From assembly GCA_036245805.1 (NCBI GenBank), contig BTRK01000005.1, positions 21,056,984-21,120,983 on the forward strand: DNA of 64,000 bases, in the 5' to 3' direction. Source of the DNA: Pristionchus mayeri (taxonomy: Eukaryota; Nematoda; Chromadorea; Rhabditida; Neodiplogasteridae). Positions within the stretch are counted from its first letter, which is position 1; every line of letters starts with the position of its first letter. The notes under the pieces are model-generated. The model ran no database searches. It saw nothing but the letters and a program-made list of their open reading frames with translations, and was not told where the DNA came from. The position numbers and the translations under genes are program-made. Below are positions 32,701 through 44,700 of this stretch, piece after piece.

Positions 32701-35700
32701 GCCTGGCGCTCCGTCCTTCTTCGTCCGGTCTATGGATGATCGTATCTCCGATGGGAGAATGGCCAATGGAGTGGTCGGCGGAGGGGTAGGGCATCGAAGA
32801 ACTGGAGTGTCCGATCGGAACAAGTCCAAGTAGAACTCCTGCATCCTGTGCTCTATCCCCGCACGGTTCGTGGCTCTCCATTAGGGTTTCCATTTTCAGG
32901 GGGCGCCTAGGCCGCCTGAAGCTCATTATCCCCGCTCACAACGCAATGAATAAAGCCTAATTGACCTGAACGAGAGAGAATGGAATTGATTAATAGGCGG
33001 CCTAGGCGCCTGATCCCATCATTTCTCGCAAAATAGTGGTATTCTCGGTCATTCGACTCAATTGAAATGGCGAATTAGTTATGTTTCAACGATTCAATTT
33101 GTGCGAATGAGACAAATAGCACAGAATTACCTGATCAGGTATCAAAGGAAATTACCTGATCAGGTAAATTGAATTTGAATGACCTGATCAGGTAATTCCG
33201 CCCGATAATTTTTACCTGAACAGGTCAAATTACCTGAAAATTGAAACCCTACTCTCCATCTGGGCTCAGCATTGCATCCATCGGCGTTCGTCCCTGGTGC
33301 AGAGACTGCTTCTCCTTCTTGAGTGACTTCTTCTCTTCGGCAGCCTTCAGCAGAACTCTCCTTCGATGCTCCTTGATGTCTGCATTGACGAAGGCCTGGC
33401 ACGTCCGATGAGCCATCATCTGCTCGAATATAGAGCAAGCTGGGTCTCGGTTGCACTGCCCTCTTCTCTGGGTCCACAAGCGAGACTTCTCTGAGAGACG
33501 AGGGGGAGGAGGGACGGGAGGGATTTCTGCTCTTCTGGAACACTCCTTCAGGCCGGTGGCCAAGAGAGCGTAGTCCTTTGAAGGATCGGGGTCCGTTCTC
33601 CACTCGTACTGTCGGATGGCCTCCTCGTATCGCAGAGGGTCGATGTCGGGTCAGGGGGGGTCTTCCTCTTCGTGTACCTCCAACTCTTCTCTATCTTCAC
33701 GTCCAGGCGTATCCGGGCACGGACGAGTCTGTGGTCGGAGGGGAATGCGAATCCACTGACAACGGAGACGTCTTGAGCCATCCAGCGACGATTGATGATG
33801 AAGTGATCTAACTCGAGACGAGTCTTCCTTGCCTCTCCCACGGACTCCCATGTCCACCGCCTACTCAACTTCTTCTGGAAGAAGGAATTGGCATGGAATG
33901 AGCGCGTGCGAGAGAGGAAGTCTCTGAGTAGATCATCCGGATCTCCGTCGGGATCGCTGAAGAAGGGTCCGGTGCGGAAGTCGCCGTCACTCCTTGGGCC
34001 GACTCGCAGGTTGAGGTCTCCTCCGATGATACGGTAGAAGGACTTCTCTCCACTGTAGAGTGCGGCCATCTCTTCGTAGAATGCTTCTCGCTCTTCCAAC
34101 TTCGGTAGGAGCGTAGACGGAGAGGATGGAGATGGAAGTACGGCCGACTCGAACACGGAGGATGGCCATGCGGGGGGAATGGACGGTGAAGGAGGGAATG
34201 GAAGGAACGAGACGAGGGTGGGTGAGAAATCCGACTCCGCCGACGTTTTGCCCGCCACCTTCGGTCCGAGGATAAGTCGGGCGCCGTCAGTGAGGGTACG
34301 CTCGACGAGGGTTTGGGACTTGGTCTCCTGAAGGCACACCACATCGTATCGAATTCCTTCGAACGACTGTTCTATGATGGCGATTGAAGCCTCGGATGCG
34401 ATAGTGCGGCCATTGAGGGAGCAGATGCGGAGGTCCTTGTCATTCCGGGGGGTTCGGGGGTGGCCAGGGGGTTCAGAAAGATGTCCTGAGAGCTCCGGGA
34501 TTAGATCGCCCTGTCCCCTTTGCACCGAGCGATATCGTACACGGGCAGGGAGGGGGCGCGGAGGACTCGGGCGGGTGGGGGACTTGTCGCAGCCAGTTTG
34601 GTGCTCTGTTTACCCTAACTTATCCGAGCTATGGTTTAGTTGGGGCCGCCCGTACGCATCAGTTTGCAAGGCCTGTATACTGCGTGAGCGTTCAGCTCGT
34701 TAGCACAACACTCGTAGCAATAGAGGTTGCCGTGGACCCTTACCCCGCTATGAGGTGAGCAATGTAAGAGTGATGCTGCTGATCACGCCTATATAATTCA
34801 TTTTTCATGAATTATTAAAATTATTTTTAAAAATTCAACTTTTCGCATTGGCAAAAGTAAGTTGAGAGACATACATGAATAGAACCGGCTTGACAAGAGG
34901 TTTCAGAATCTGCATTTATAGCCAATTTGGCGCATAGCTTCGAAAGATTGGAGCACAGATTCGCGAAATATTGGTTTACCCAAAAGTTCGTGGAATGTTT
35001 TCTGATTCTATTTTCTCGCGAAGTAGAAGTCAATACAACTAATTAGCTACCACACTTTCAATTTAACCTATTAAATTTTATCTTTCTTTATTGGCGTCCG
35101 AAGAACATCAAAACTTGTGATTTTTACCTTGTCGAGGGAAGGCCGTTTTCACAATTTTTCAAATTTTCATGGCATTTTCATTCATTCAGTTTGCTAGTCA
35201 ATCGGCCTAATTTTGCAATGTAAAATCGTTTTATATTATGTATTACATTTTGAAGCCTTTGTTGTTATCGAAATCGATGAACATTTTAAAAACGCGTTGA
35301 AATTTTCAATTTTCCTAATCGCGATTCGGAAGGCCAGAATAGTGTCCAATAAGTTACTTTCCGACTACGAAGTAACTACGCATAATCACATCAGTTACAG
35401 TAGTGGCCAAAATTCTATCACCTTGGTGTTTTTTAATCATAACTTTCCTCAAACTTATCCGATCCTCACAAAATTTCGAATATACTTATCATTCATTATT
35501 ACCAATAGAATCATCCGTACGGTGGGTGTATCGTAGCAGTGTACGTTAGGTCACTGAGAAATCGATATTTCGCGCAAAATCGGGTTTTCCACTAAAATGC
35601 ATTCCAAAAATCTATAAATAAATTTATCCAAATATGAATTAGCAGGTTCGAAAGAGCATCTTTCGGGCTTTCGAATGCACCTTTAGGATGAACTGTGAAT

Positions 35701-38700
35701 CTATTTTTGTGTTACGGTAGGTCAATTCAAAATGCAGTACATTTTAGTACATTTTTGGTTGTAACATTAACTCTAAAGGAGCAATGGAGCTCAAATTGGT
35801 AGGATAACATACACTGGTGGTCCCTATTCACATGTGCAAGTTTTGACTTGATTGGCTTCGATTTCTCCAAAATCGTCACATTTGGCTCTTTGACGAGCTG
35901 TAAGTCCTGGGAAGAATTTTTCCCGCACTCAGAAATTGAGTTGGAGATTCTACAATGAATGCCGAACAGATCTGTGAAATTTGGCACCAATTGGTCACAT
36001 TTCCTTATAGATATGATTTTTTGAATTTTGTAAAATTCGTCAAAAATGGTCATTTTCGTCAATTTTGGACCAAAATGACCAATTTTTGACAAATTTTCCA
36101 AGATTCAAAGTATCATATCTATGCGGCAATGTGACCAATTGGTGCCAAATTTCACAAATCTGTTCGGCATTCATTGTACAATCTCCAAGTCAATTTCTGA
36201 GTGCGGGAAAAATTCTTCCCAGGACTTACAGCTCATCAAAAGAGAGCATGCCAAATGTGCCGATTTTGGCGAAATCGAAGCCAATCAAGTCCAAACTTGT
36301 ACCTGCGAATAGGGACCACCAGCGTATGTAATCCTACAAATTTGAGCTCCATTGCTCCTTTAGAATTAAAGTTACAACCAAAAGTGTACTAAAAAGTACT
36401 GTATTTTTAATTGACCTACCGCAACCCAAACATAGATTCACAGTTCATCCTAAAGGTGCATAAGAAAGCCCAAAAGATTCTCTTTGGAACCTGCCAATTC
36501 AGATTTGGTTAAATTTATTTATATTTTTTTGGCATGCATTTTACTGGAAAACCCGATTTTGCGCGAAATATCGATTTCTCAGTAACCTACCGTACACTGC
36601 CACGATACAGCCACCGTATGGATGATTCTATTGGTAATAATAAAAGATAAGTATATTCGAAATTTGGTGAGGATCGGGAGAACAGAATGCGTAGTCCGTG
36701 GTGTGGTGTGCGAGAGTTATCATATTTTGTTGTATTACTCGCGGAACGCGGGAGAAAAAAAGTTCCGCGAGTAATACAACAAAATGTGATAGCTCTCGCC
36801 AATCACACCACGGACAACGCATTCTGTTCTTACAGTACTTTTGCCAATGCGAAAAGTTGAATTTTTAAAAATAATTTTAATAATTCATGAAAAATGAATT
36901 ATATGATATATGTAGGGACCACAAGGTGGTTGCCCGAAATCGTCACACAGGTCTAATTGTGTTGTTAATATTGGGGTGTCTGGAAAGTTCGTATAATTTT
37001 TTGTTTTTATTTTTTATTCAATGCTTTACAATTCTCAGTGACCAATGTATGCCCCCTTCTTTCTCACTACCTCCCTCCAGCGATTGGGCAGGGTCTCGAT
37101 TCCTCTCTTCCAGAATGCGGGTTTCTTCGAGACCGCCCAGTTCACGAAAGCCCTCACAACTTCATCTCGATTCTTGAACTTCTTTCCTTTGCAGAAGTCA
37201 GAGAGAGAGCGGAAGCAGTGGTAGTCGCATGGGGAGAGATCCGGGGAATACGGTGGATGGGGAATCCTCTCGATCTTCAGCTCGTCCATTTTCTTCTGGG
37301 TCATCTTCGCTCGATGTGGGCGAGCATTGTCCATCAGAAGAAGAATTTTGCCCTGGTTCAGGAGTCTGGGAGGGACGCTGATCGCGACATCTTCCAGTTG
37401 TTCAGAGAAGAGGTCGGCATTGATGCTGGTGCCAGGGGCGAGGATCTCCCAGTAGATGGGACCGAGCACTGAGAAGAAGAAGCAGAGGAGTTCCTTCTTT
37501 CCGTGCTCTTCCTTCTTCGGGACGGGCGTGGGCTTCTCATCTGCATCCACCCATTGCAGTCTCCTCACAGGGTTATCGTACGTGATCCACTTCTCATCTG
37601 TAGCGATGATGGAATTGACCCATCGAAGATTGGATCTACGATGGAGTAATTCCCGACAGACTTGAACACGATTTTTCAGCTGTTCGGGGGAGAGGTCATG
37701 GGGAATCACTTGTGGGAGTTTCGGCTTCTTCCCAGATCGATGGAGGATATCGGACACCGTTGCTCTGGGAGTACCAGTATCCTTCTTCAACTCACTCACA
37801 CTGGCCATGGGCTTGCGCTTCAGTGTGCGGAGAACGATAGGCTGATCGAGGGAGGGAGGGCGTCCAGAGCGGGGTTGATCATCGAGACCAAACTCCCCTT
37901 TCTTGAAGCGGGAGAACCACTTATAGCAGAAGGGTATGGAGGGGGCGTCAGCTCCTTCCGACTGGGCCAGGGCAGAGTGGGCCTCCTTCACGGATCAGCC
38001 AAGACGGTAGTAATGAACAGCCAACGGATCAGCCAAGACGGCCAAGACGGTACTACTCACTACTACAGAATGACTACATCATTCTGTAGTAGTGAGTAGT
38101 GGGTGTCCGGAAGTATCGGAGGTAGAGATGGGAGTCCATCACAAGAATCAATGTAGCAACTAGGAGACTGATTAAATCCTCTCACTACTCAACGTCAGAA
38201 TGATGCAATACATTGTTGACAAACAGATTGCGCAATCACTGCATTTGATCGCGAACTGACTTTTTTCCGAAGCATTATACGAACTTTCCGGACACCCCAA
38301 TATGTTCGTATGGGGCTAAATAGGACCATGCATTTTGAATTAGGTTGATATCTAATGTTTGAGCCAAGTTATGACCCAAAATGTGGGTGAATTGATCATA
38401 ACGTGAACGGCCCAAAAAGCGAGACGAGAGAAAGAGGGGCGGAGCCTATTTCTCCTTTGCTGTTTCAATTCTCGAAACGATCGGGCAGGGCTTCGCCGAA
38501 CCTTATAGGGGAAGAAAGCGAGCTTTCACGTAGGCGGGGCGCTCTCTAGTCACGCCGGGTGATAGACGGGCGGAGGGAGGGGAGGGAGAGGGATGAGAGA
38601 ACGCAGAAAGCGTTGCCAGCCATGCGCGCTTCGAATTCGACGAAGCACAATCTTCATTCCCAACTAAATCGCTCTTTTCATCCTCTTTCGAATGAGCCTC

Positions 38701-41700
38701 AGTGACCCTGGAAATTCCTTTTCTGAGTAGGTCAGCATACGAGTTTTATGGTTTTCTAAGTCAAGTCGCTCTATAAAACTTGTATGCTGACCTACTTAGA
38801 GATGAATTTTCCAAGGTCACGGATGCTCATTCGAAAGAGGATGAAAAGAGCTTCCCAATTCTTTTTTGATCGAGTGATTTGGTTGAGAATGAAGACTGTG
38901 CTCCTCTTGTCTCGCTTTTGAGTGTCCGAGCAGAGTGGGCGGAGCTTGCAGAGTCTAGATATATGCGTGATCAGCATCAAATTCTATCCCGAAAACCTGC
39001 GCGAAGTGCAATTCATAAAAACGTGATTTCAACGTGACGTCGTCTGGAACCAACGAAGGTTCCATGAACAAAATTAGTACGCCCATCGTTTTCAGCACCC
39101 TCGATTACCCCAAAACACAAAGTTACAGATAATTGCAATTTTTGGCATGTGCTAGAATCACTGAGATCTGCTCGATTCAAAGGCAAACGGCCTCATGCAT
39201 ACGGTTTGGAAGCACCATTCAAGTGTTACAAAAACCTTCCGCTTAACTTCAGTTCGATAAAGGAAATGAGGCATACTGTTTCCTAAGTTCGATTTTCGAA
39301 CTCTACGTGAAAAGTTACCCCAGTAAGGCGGAATCGAACATGAGACTACGATTGCGTTCTAGTTTTCTGCCGAAAAGTAAATTTGTGGTACAGATTTCGA
39401 AAACAGCATATGTCGTGTTGAACTTTTCTTTTGCCATTTTGAGAAAGTTTTTGAAAACTTTGCAAAATCGTTGAAACATAATAACACGGATCTCCTGTAA
39501 CATTGCAGGAACGAATACGACAGAAAAAACATTTTATCTCAATTTCTTCGTGATCTAGGTGGGGTAGGGTATAATGAGGGCGAAGAGAACGTCTATTCAC
39601 TTGGTTTTGCGAAATTTGCATATTGAAGGCTTGTAATGACCTACAACTTAAATTGACTGAATCTCGGTCAATTTTTGACGTACAGCGAGCAAATTTTTTT
39701 GCAATCGATGGCAAATTGGATGATCTACAAATAACTCAATTAATGATAAGGTCTAAAATCGCATCTTCCATGCATTATTTTCGAAAAACACTTTCAATTC
39801 TAAATATCTCGAGATTTTTCTTCAAAGGATATGAATTTTATTTGAGAATCTGAGTCTCCATGGTCGAATTGAGGTACTCGGATAGTTCATTGTTCATAAC
39901 TCTGCCCCCCCCCCCTCCCAATACCTGGTCCTCAGTCCTCAGAAGGCAGAACCCGGACATTTTTTTTTTTTTTTTTTTTTTTTTTTTGAAAAACAATCTT
40001 CGGGTCGTATCTCGATTGCACCATATGCAAATCTACAAAATTAGACCACCTTTCGATAGCTCTTGAGAAGATCTCCAATAATGACTGAGAGGTCGAAAGC
40101 GTCAAAGTTAGCCGGTTTCGAGAAAACGAGCAAAAACTAAAGCAATTGACCATAGCGAGAGAATCAGGGAGAAAAATGGTCTAATCACCCTATGATTGTT
40201 TTACAGAGGTTCCGGGTTCTGCCTTCTGAGGACCAGTATTGGGTGTTTTTCGAAATAATGCATGGAAGATGCGATTTTAGATCGTATCCTGAGTTATTTG
40301 TAGATCATCCAATTTTCCATTGATTGCAAAAAAATTTGCTCGCTGTACGTCAAAAATTGACCGAGATTCAGTCAATTTACGTTGTAGGTCATTACAAGCC
40401 TTCAATATGCAAATTTCGCAAAACCAAGCTAATATACGTTCTCTTCGCCCTCATTATACTAGAGACCGTCAATTGAATTACTCATTTCACGATTGACGAG
40501 AAATGAAACTCATTCGATTCCCTTCGTCAATTGATTGGCCGGTCAATCGAGTTACAAATCAATCAATTGATGAATTAAATCGATTGATTACTCGATTGGG
40601 GCAAACGAGTAACAAAGGATACTCGAGTAATCAAATTGGAGCGCGAGGCCGCACTATTCGACGAAAGAAGGGTGAAATGAATCGATTGACGAGGGGAGAG
40701 AAAGGGCAATCAATCGAGTAACAAAGGATACTCGATTGAGTCAATCGAGTATCAATTTCATTACTCAATTGATCAATCGTTAGACGGTCTCTACATTATA
40801 CCCTACCCCACCTAGTTCAAGAAGAAATTGAGACAAAAAATTTTCTGTCGCAAAAGGATCAATCGTCTGACTCTCTTCAGTTTGCACGCTCTCTCGTCTC
40901 TTTGACCGGCGAGAGAGCGTGCAAACCGAAGAGAGTCAGACGATTGCTCCGCAAAAGGATCCCATTTTCCTACATTTTTACAAGAGATCCGTAATAATGC
41001 AAAGTTATTTCCCTCCTCGTGTTGACATTTCAAAAAATTGTCAAATTGTCAATTTGGGGAGTCCCAGAATTCGACAAAATTAAAAATTTTCATTTTGCCA
41101 AAATCTATCCCAGAGTGGAATTGAACTACAACGGAGAAAAATAATATGTAAGGCTCTGTGAAAGATATCAGAAAATTCCAAATTGTCTGCACAAAAATAA
41201 TTTTAAAATGTTTTCAAAATTTTGTAAACCATGATTCATGGTCATAGCTGTCCACGCCGGCGGCGTCGGCAGGGGGGTGGGCAAAAAATCCATGACCCCC
41301 GCTTCATGGTAGGACGGGGGGTGGGCACGAATCTTGCCCACCCCCCGTCCTACCATGAACCCCGGGTCATAGTCAAAAAATCGATGGTAGGTCATGGGTA
41401 GGTCAAGATTAAGTACTGCACCATTCAATAGCACAGTACTTCCTGATACCGTATATAGCTACCGTAACCCTGATTACCGCGAACTGATTTTTTTCAAAAA
41501 TTTAAAATACCGTACCCTAATTTAAAAATCAAAGTACCGTAACCAATCGATAGTACAGTACCATCATATACCGTACCCCACTACCGTAACCCCGACGATC
41601 GCGAACTAAGTTTATTTTTAAGATGTCCTGGTGACGTGCACAATCGGTCTGGTGTCGTGAACGATCGATTGTACAGTACCCAACTGACTACCGTAACCCA

Positions 41701-44700
41701 GTTCCGTGGGTCAGCTCTAGTTCCTTGGGTCAAACATTTTTCTAAAAATCCAAAATCATTTTCTAAAAATCCTAAATCGGGCATAAATTGGTTCTACACT
41801 AATTAGAGTTACGGTGGGATACTTCAAACAATTTTTATTATAGATTTAGAATTTTTAGAAAAATGTTTGACCCAAGGAATTCGATCTGACCCAAGGAACT
41901 GGGTTACGGTAGTCAGTTGGGTACTGTACAATTGATCGTTCACGACATCAGACCGATTGTGCACGTCACCAGGACATCTTAAAAATAAAATTAATTCGCG
42001 ATCGTCGGGGTTACGGTAGTGGGATACGGTATCTGGTGGTACTGTACTATCGATTGGTTACGGTACTTTGATTTTTAAATTAGGGTACGGTATTTTCAAT
42101 TTTTGAAAAAAATCAGTTCGCGGTAATCAGGGTTACGGTAGCTATATACGGTATCAGGAAGTACTGTACTATTGATTGGTACAGTACTTAATCTTGACCT
42201 ACCCATGACCTACTATCGATTTTTTTACCATGACCCGGGGTTCATGGTTGGACGGGGGGTGGGCAAGCGCCGCCAGCTCTGGACAGGTATGTTCATGGTC
42301 CATGAATAGGGACAGCAGAGTGCGGTTATTTTATGTTTCAAGGGTACAGTATCCAAATATCTCGACACATGCACACAACGCCAGCCCTCAGTTTTTTTTC
42401 CAATGTTTTTCTGTTGTTTTCAATACTTCATTTTTAATAAAGATTATTTTTTTCCTAGCCAAATGAATTCTACCTGTGCCAATTATCGTTCCACATCATC
42501 TTGATCACTTTGAGGCCCGTATATTGCGTTGCCACGTGGGTTTACACATGTATAAAAACGTGGGACACAGAAATAAATTTGAATGGTTTTGCCACCCTTA
42601 CCGTAAAGAGGCAAAATGGCGACGCACTACACTAAATGCCGGCTAAATTTGCCGGTCCGCCCCACACTTGAAAGCCAGATCCGGATTTAAATGCACTGAA
42701 CGCCGGTTTTGGTGTACGGATGTCCGGTTGTGTAAGGTTAACTATTACACTTAATTTGTAATTTGCACAGCTGGCACCTGTCCCACGCCTGAAGAATTTA
42801 TTTGTCTTGCGGAAAATATTTTGAGCCCACGTGGTTGCATAGTCAATTTAGAAAAGTATGTTTCCAGTTTGCACTCTTTCGACCGATAATTGATTTGCTC
42901 CCATTGCCAGACCTTATATTTCGTTATGTATACAATTTAGAGACTATAGCGTACATGGTACGGCCAAGCGCGTTAATCTGGCAGAGGGAGCATTGAAGTT
43001 ACGTCGAGTTTTAGCCTGGAAAACCTTAATTTTTTGAGATGTTACTTTTTCTCGATCGATATTTGCTTTGCGCCAACTGCCAGATGCTATTTATGTTCGT
43101 GAGTCCATTCTAATGACACTAGAGCACATAATCGCACCTTTCCCATCCATCTGGCACTTGGCGCAATTGCGTTGTATCGATCGGAAAGCTGACAACCTGC
43201 GACCCTGCTTTTCCCGAATCTTCATTAAATATCAGTGATAAAATATTTTCTCAGTCTCTATTTCCCAGAATAACATTTAGATCAATTCGAAAACATATTT
43301 TTATACAAAAAATGAAGAATAAATAATTAATAAAAATATTGAGAAAAAAAAGTCAGTCGCTGATTCCGCCAAGTCCGATTAGAAGGCGTACTGTATGATA
43401 GCCTAGGCGTTAATTTTGTTAATTCGCATAATTAAGTTATTTCGCAAAATTTTTAAGTTTTTGTTGTTGAAATCGTATCGGCAGCTCATAAACCATCGGA
43501 TTCTACGCGCATTTTATTTAAGAAGTATTTTGAAGAAACCCGCCTGCGCTCCCTATCCATGAAGCACTATTTCCACGAGTAGGAGATACTGATACTGTGA
43601 GAATAGAAAGCGTAGTCCGTGGTGTGGTGGGCGAGATTTAGTATATTTGTTTCTAAGTATACGCGGAACATTTTTCCTCCGCGTTCCGCGTATATTTACA
43701 AACAAATGTACTAAATCTCACCCACCACACCACGGACTACGCTTTCTATTCTCACAGTAAAACAGATTTAAAAATATTATAATTATGTTTTAGAAGCATA
43801 TGAAAACTGTATCTCATACGTTTCAGGAGGAATTGCATAATTTTTCTTTTTTTGTAATATCGAGCGAGCGTTTTGGTTCCATCGATTTTGCCAGAATGAA
43901 AAGTTTTCATTCTGCCATTCCTGAGTCTCTCCAAATTGACGATTTGAAAATTTTTCAAAATGACATTACTGAAAACTTTGCATTGTTATGTTTCAATTTG
44001 GCGGATTTTGCACAGTTCTCAAAAACTTTCTTGAAATTGCAAAAAATAGTTTAACACGACTTATATTTTTGTTGATTTCGACATGAAATTTTACACCATA
44101 CATCTCATTTCCTGTATGGAATATTTTTTGGAAAACGGCTTTTATTTTTCAGAAAATTGAAAATATCTATGTTCATTTTTCATATGTTCTCTGATTTCAT
44201 GAACACCATGAGCTCCAAATTTTGAAAATCTTGCATTCTGACATAACATTTTATGCTTTTTCAAATGATGTATGATCACTTTGAAAATTTCGGATTTCAA
44301 AGATCAACTTTTGGTCCCGTTTTTTTGCTGAAGTGTCTCCCACCCATAAGCACCAACTTTAGGGGATCATTTTTGCTCAGGGGATCATTTTTTTCGAATG
44401 TTTTACTTCCACTCCGGAATCTGACGTTCTTACATAGACAACGTTTTAAATTTCAAAACAGAATCTTACTCTATAGACAAGGTGTGGCTCTTGCCGTTTT
44501 GTGCCCCAAGTGATACAGTCCAGTCAGGTCTCTATGTGAAAACATCGAAGTGCGAATTGTGGAGTGTGAACTGTTGGATCTCCTTGGAATGAGAGTTCTT
44601 CAGAGATCTCCAGGAGAAGAAGTAGATGGAATGGGAGGAACCACTCTCTTCTCTCTCATTCTCCTCTATCTGATATCGGGAGCTTTTCTCATTCCTCTTC

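Larger units (their letters stand above)
31171..34770 (-). mobile_element. Decayed RTE-type LINE
   Basis: Endonuclease, linker and reverse transcriptase frames follow one another on the minus strand but in changing frames. The flanks share GATGCTGATC (31161-31170) and GATGCTGCTGATC (34772-34784), and the related sequence at 38965-38985 shows the uninterrupted site, which fits a target duplication. A hAT-like MITE interrupts the element at 32882-33251. It lies in intron 3 of the channel gene, on the opposite strand. Confidence 0.85.

Noticed and set aside
37038..37472. 144-residue plus-strand frame, repeated at 61665-62099
   Set aside because: Antisense of the mariner transposase; conserved only because the transposon copies are alike.
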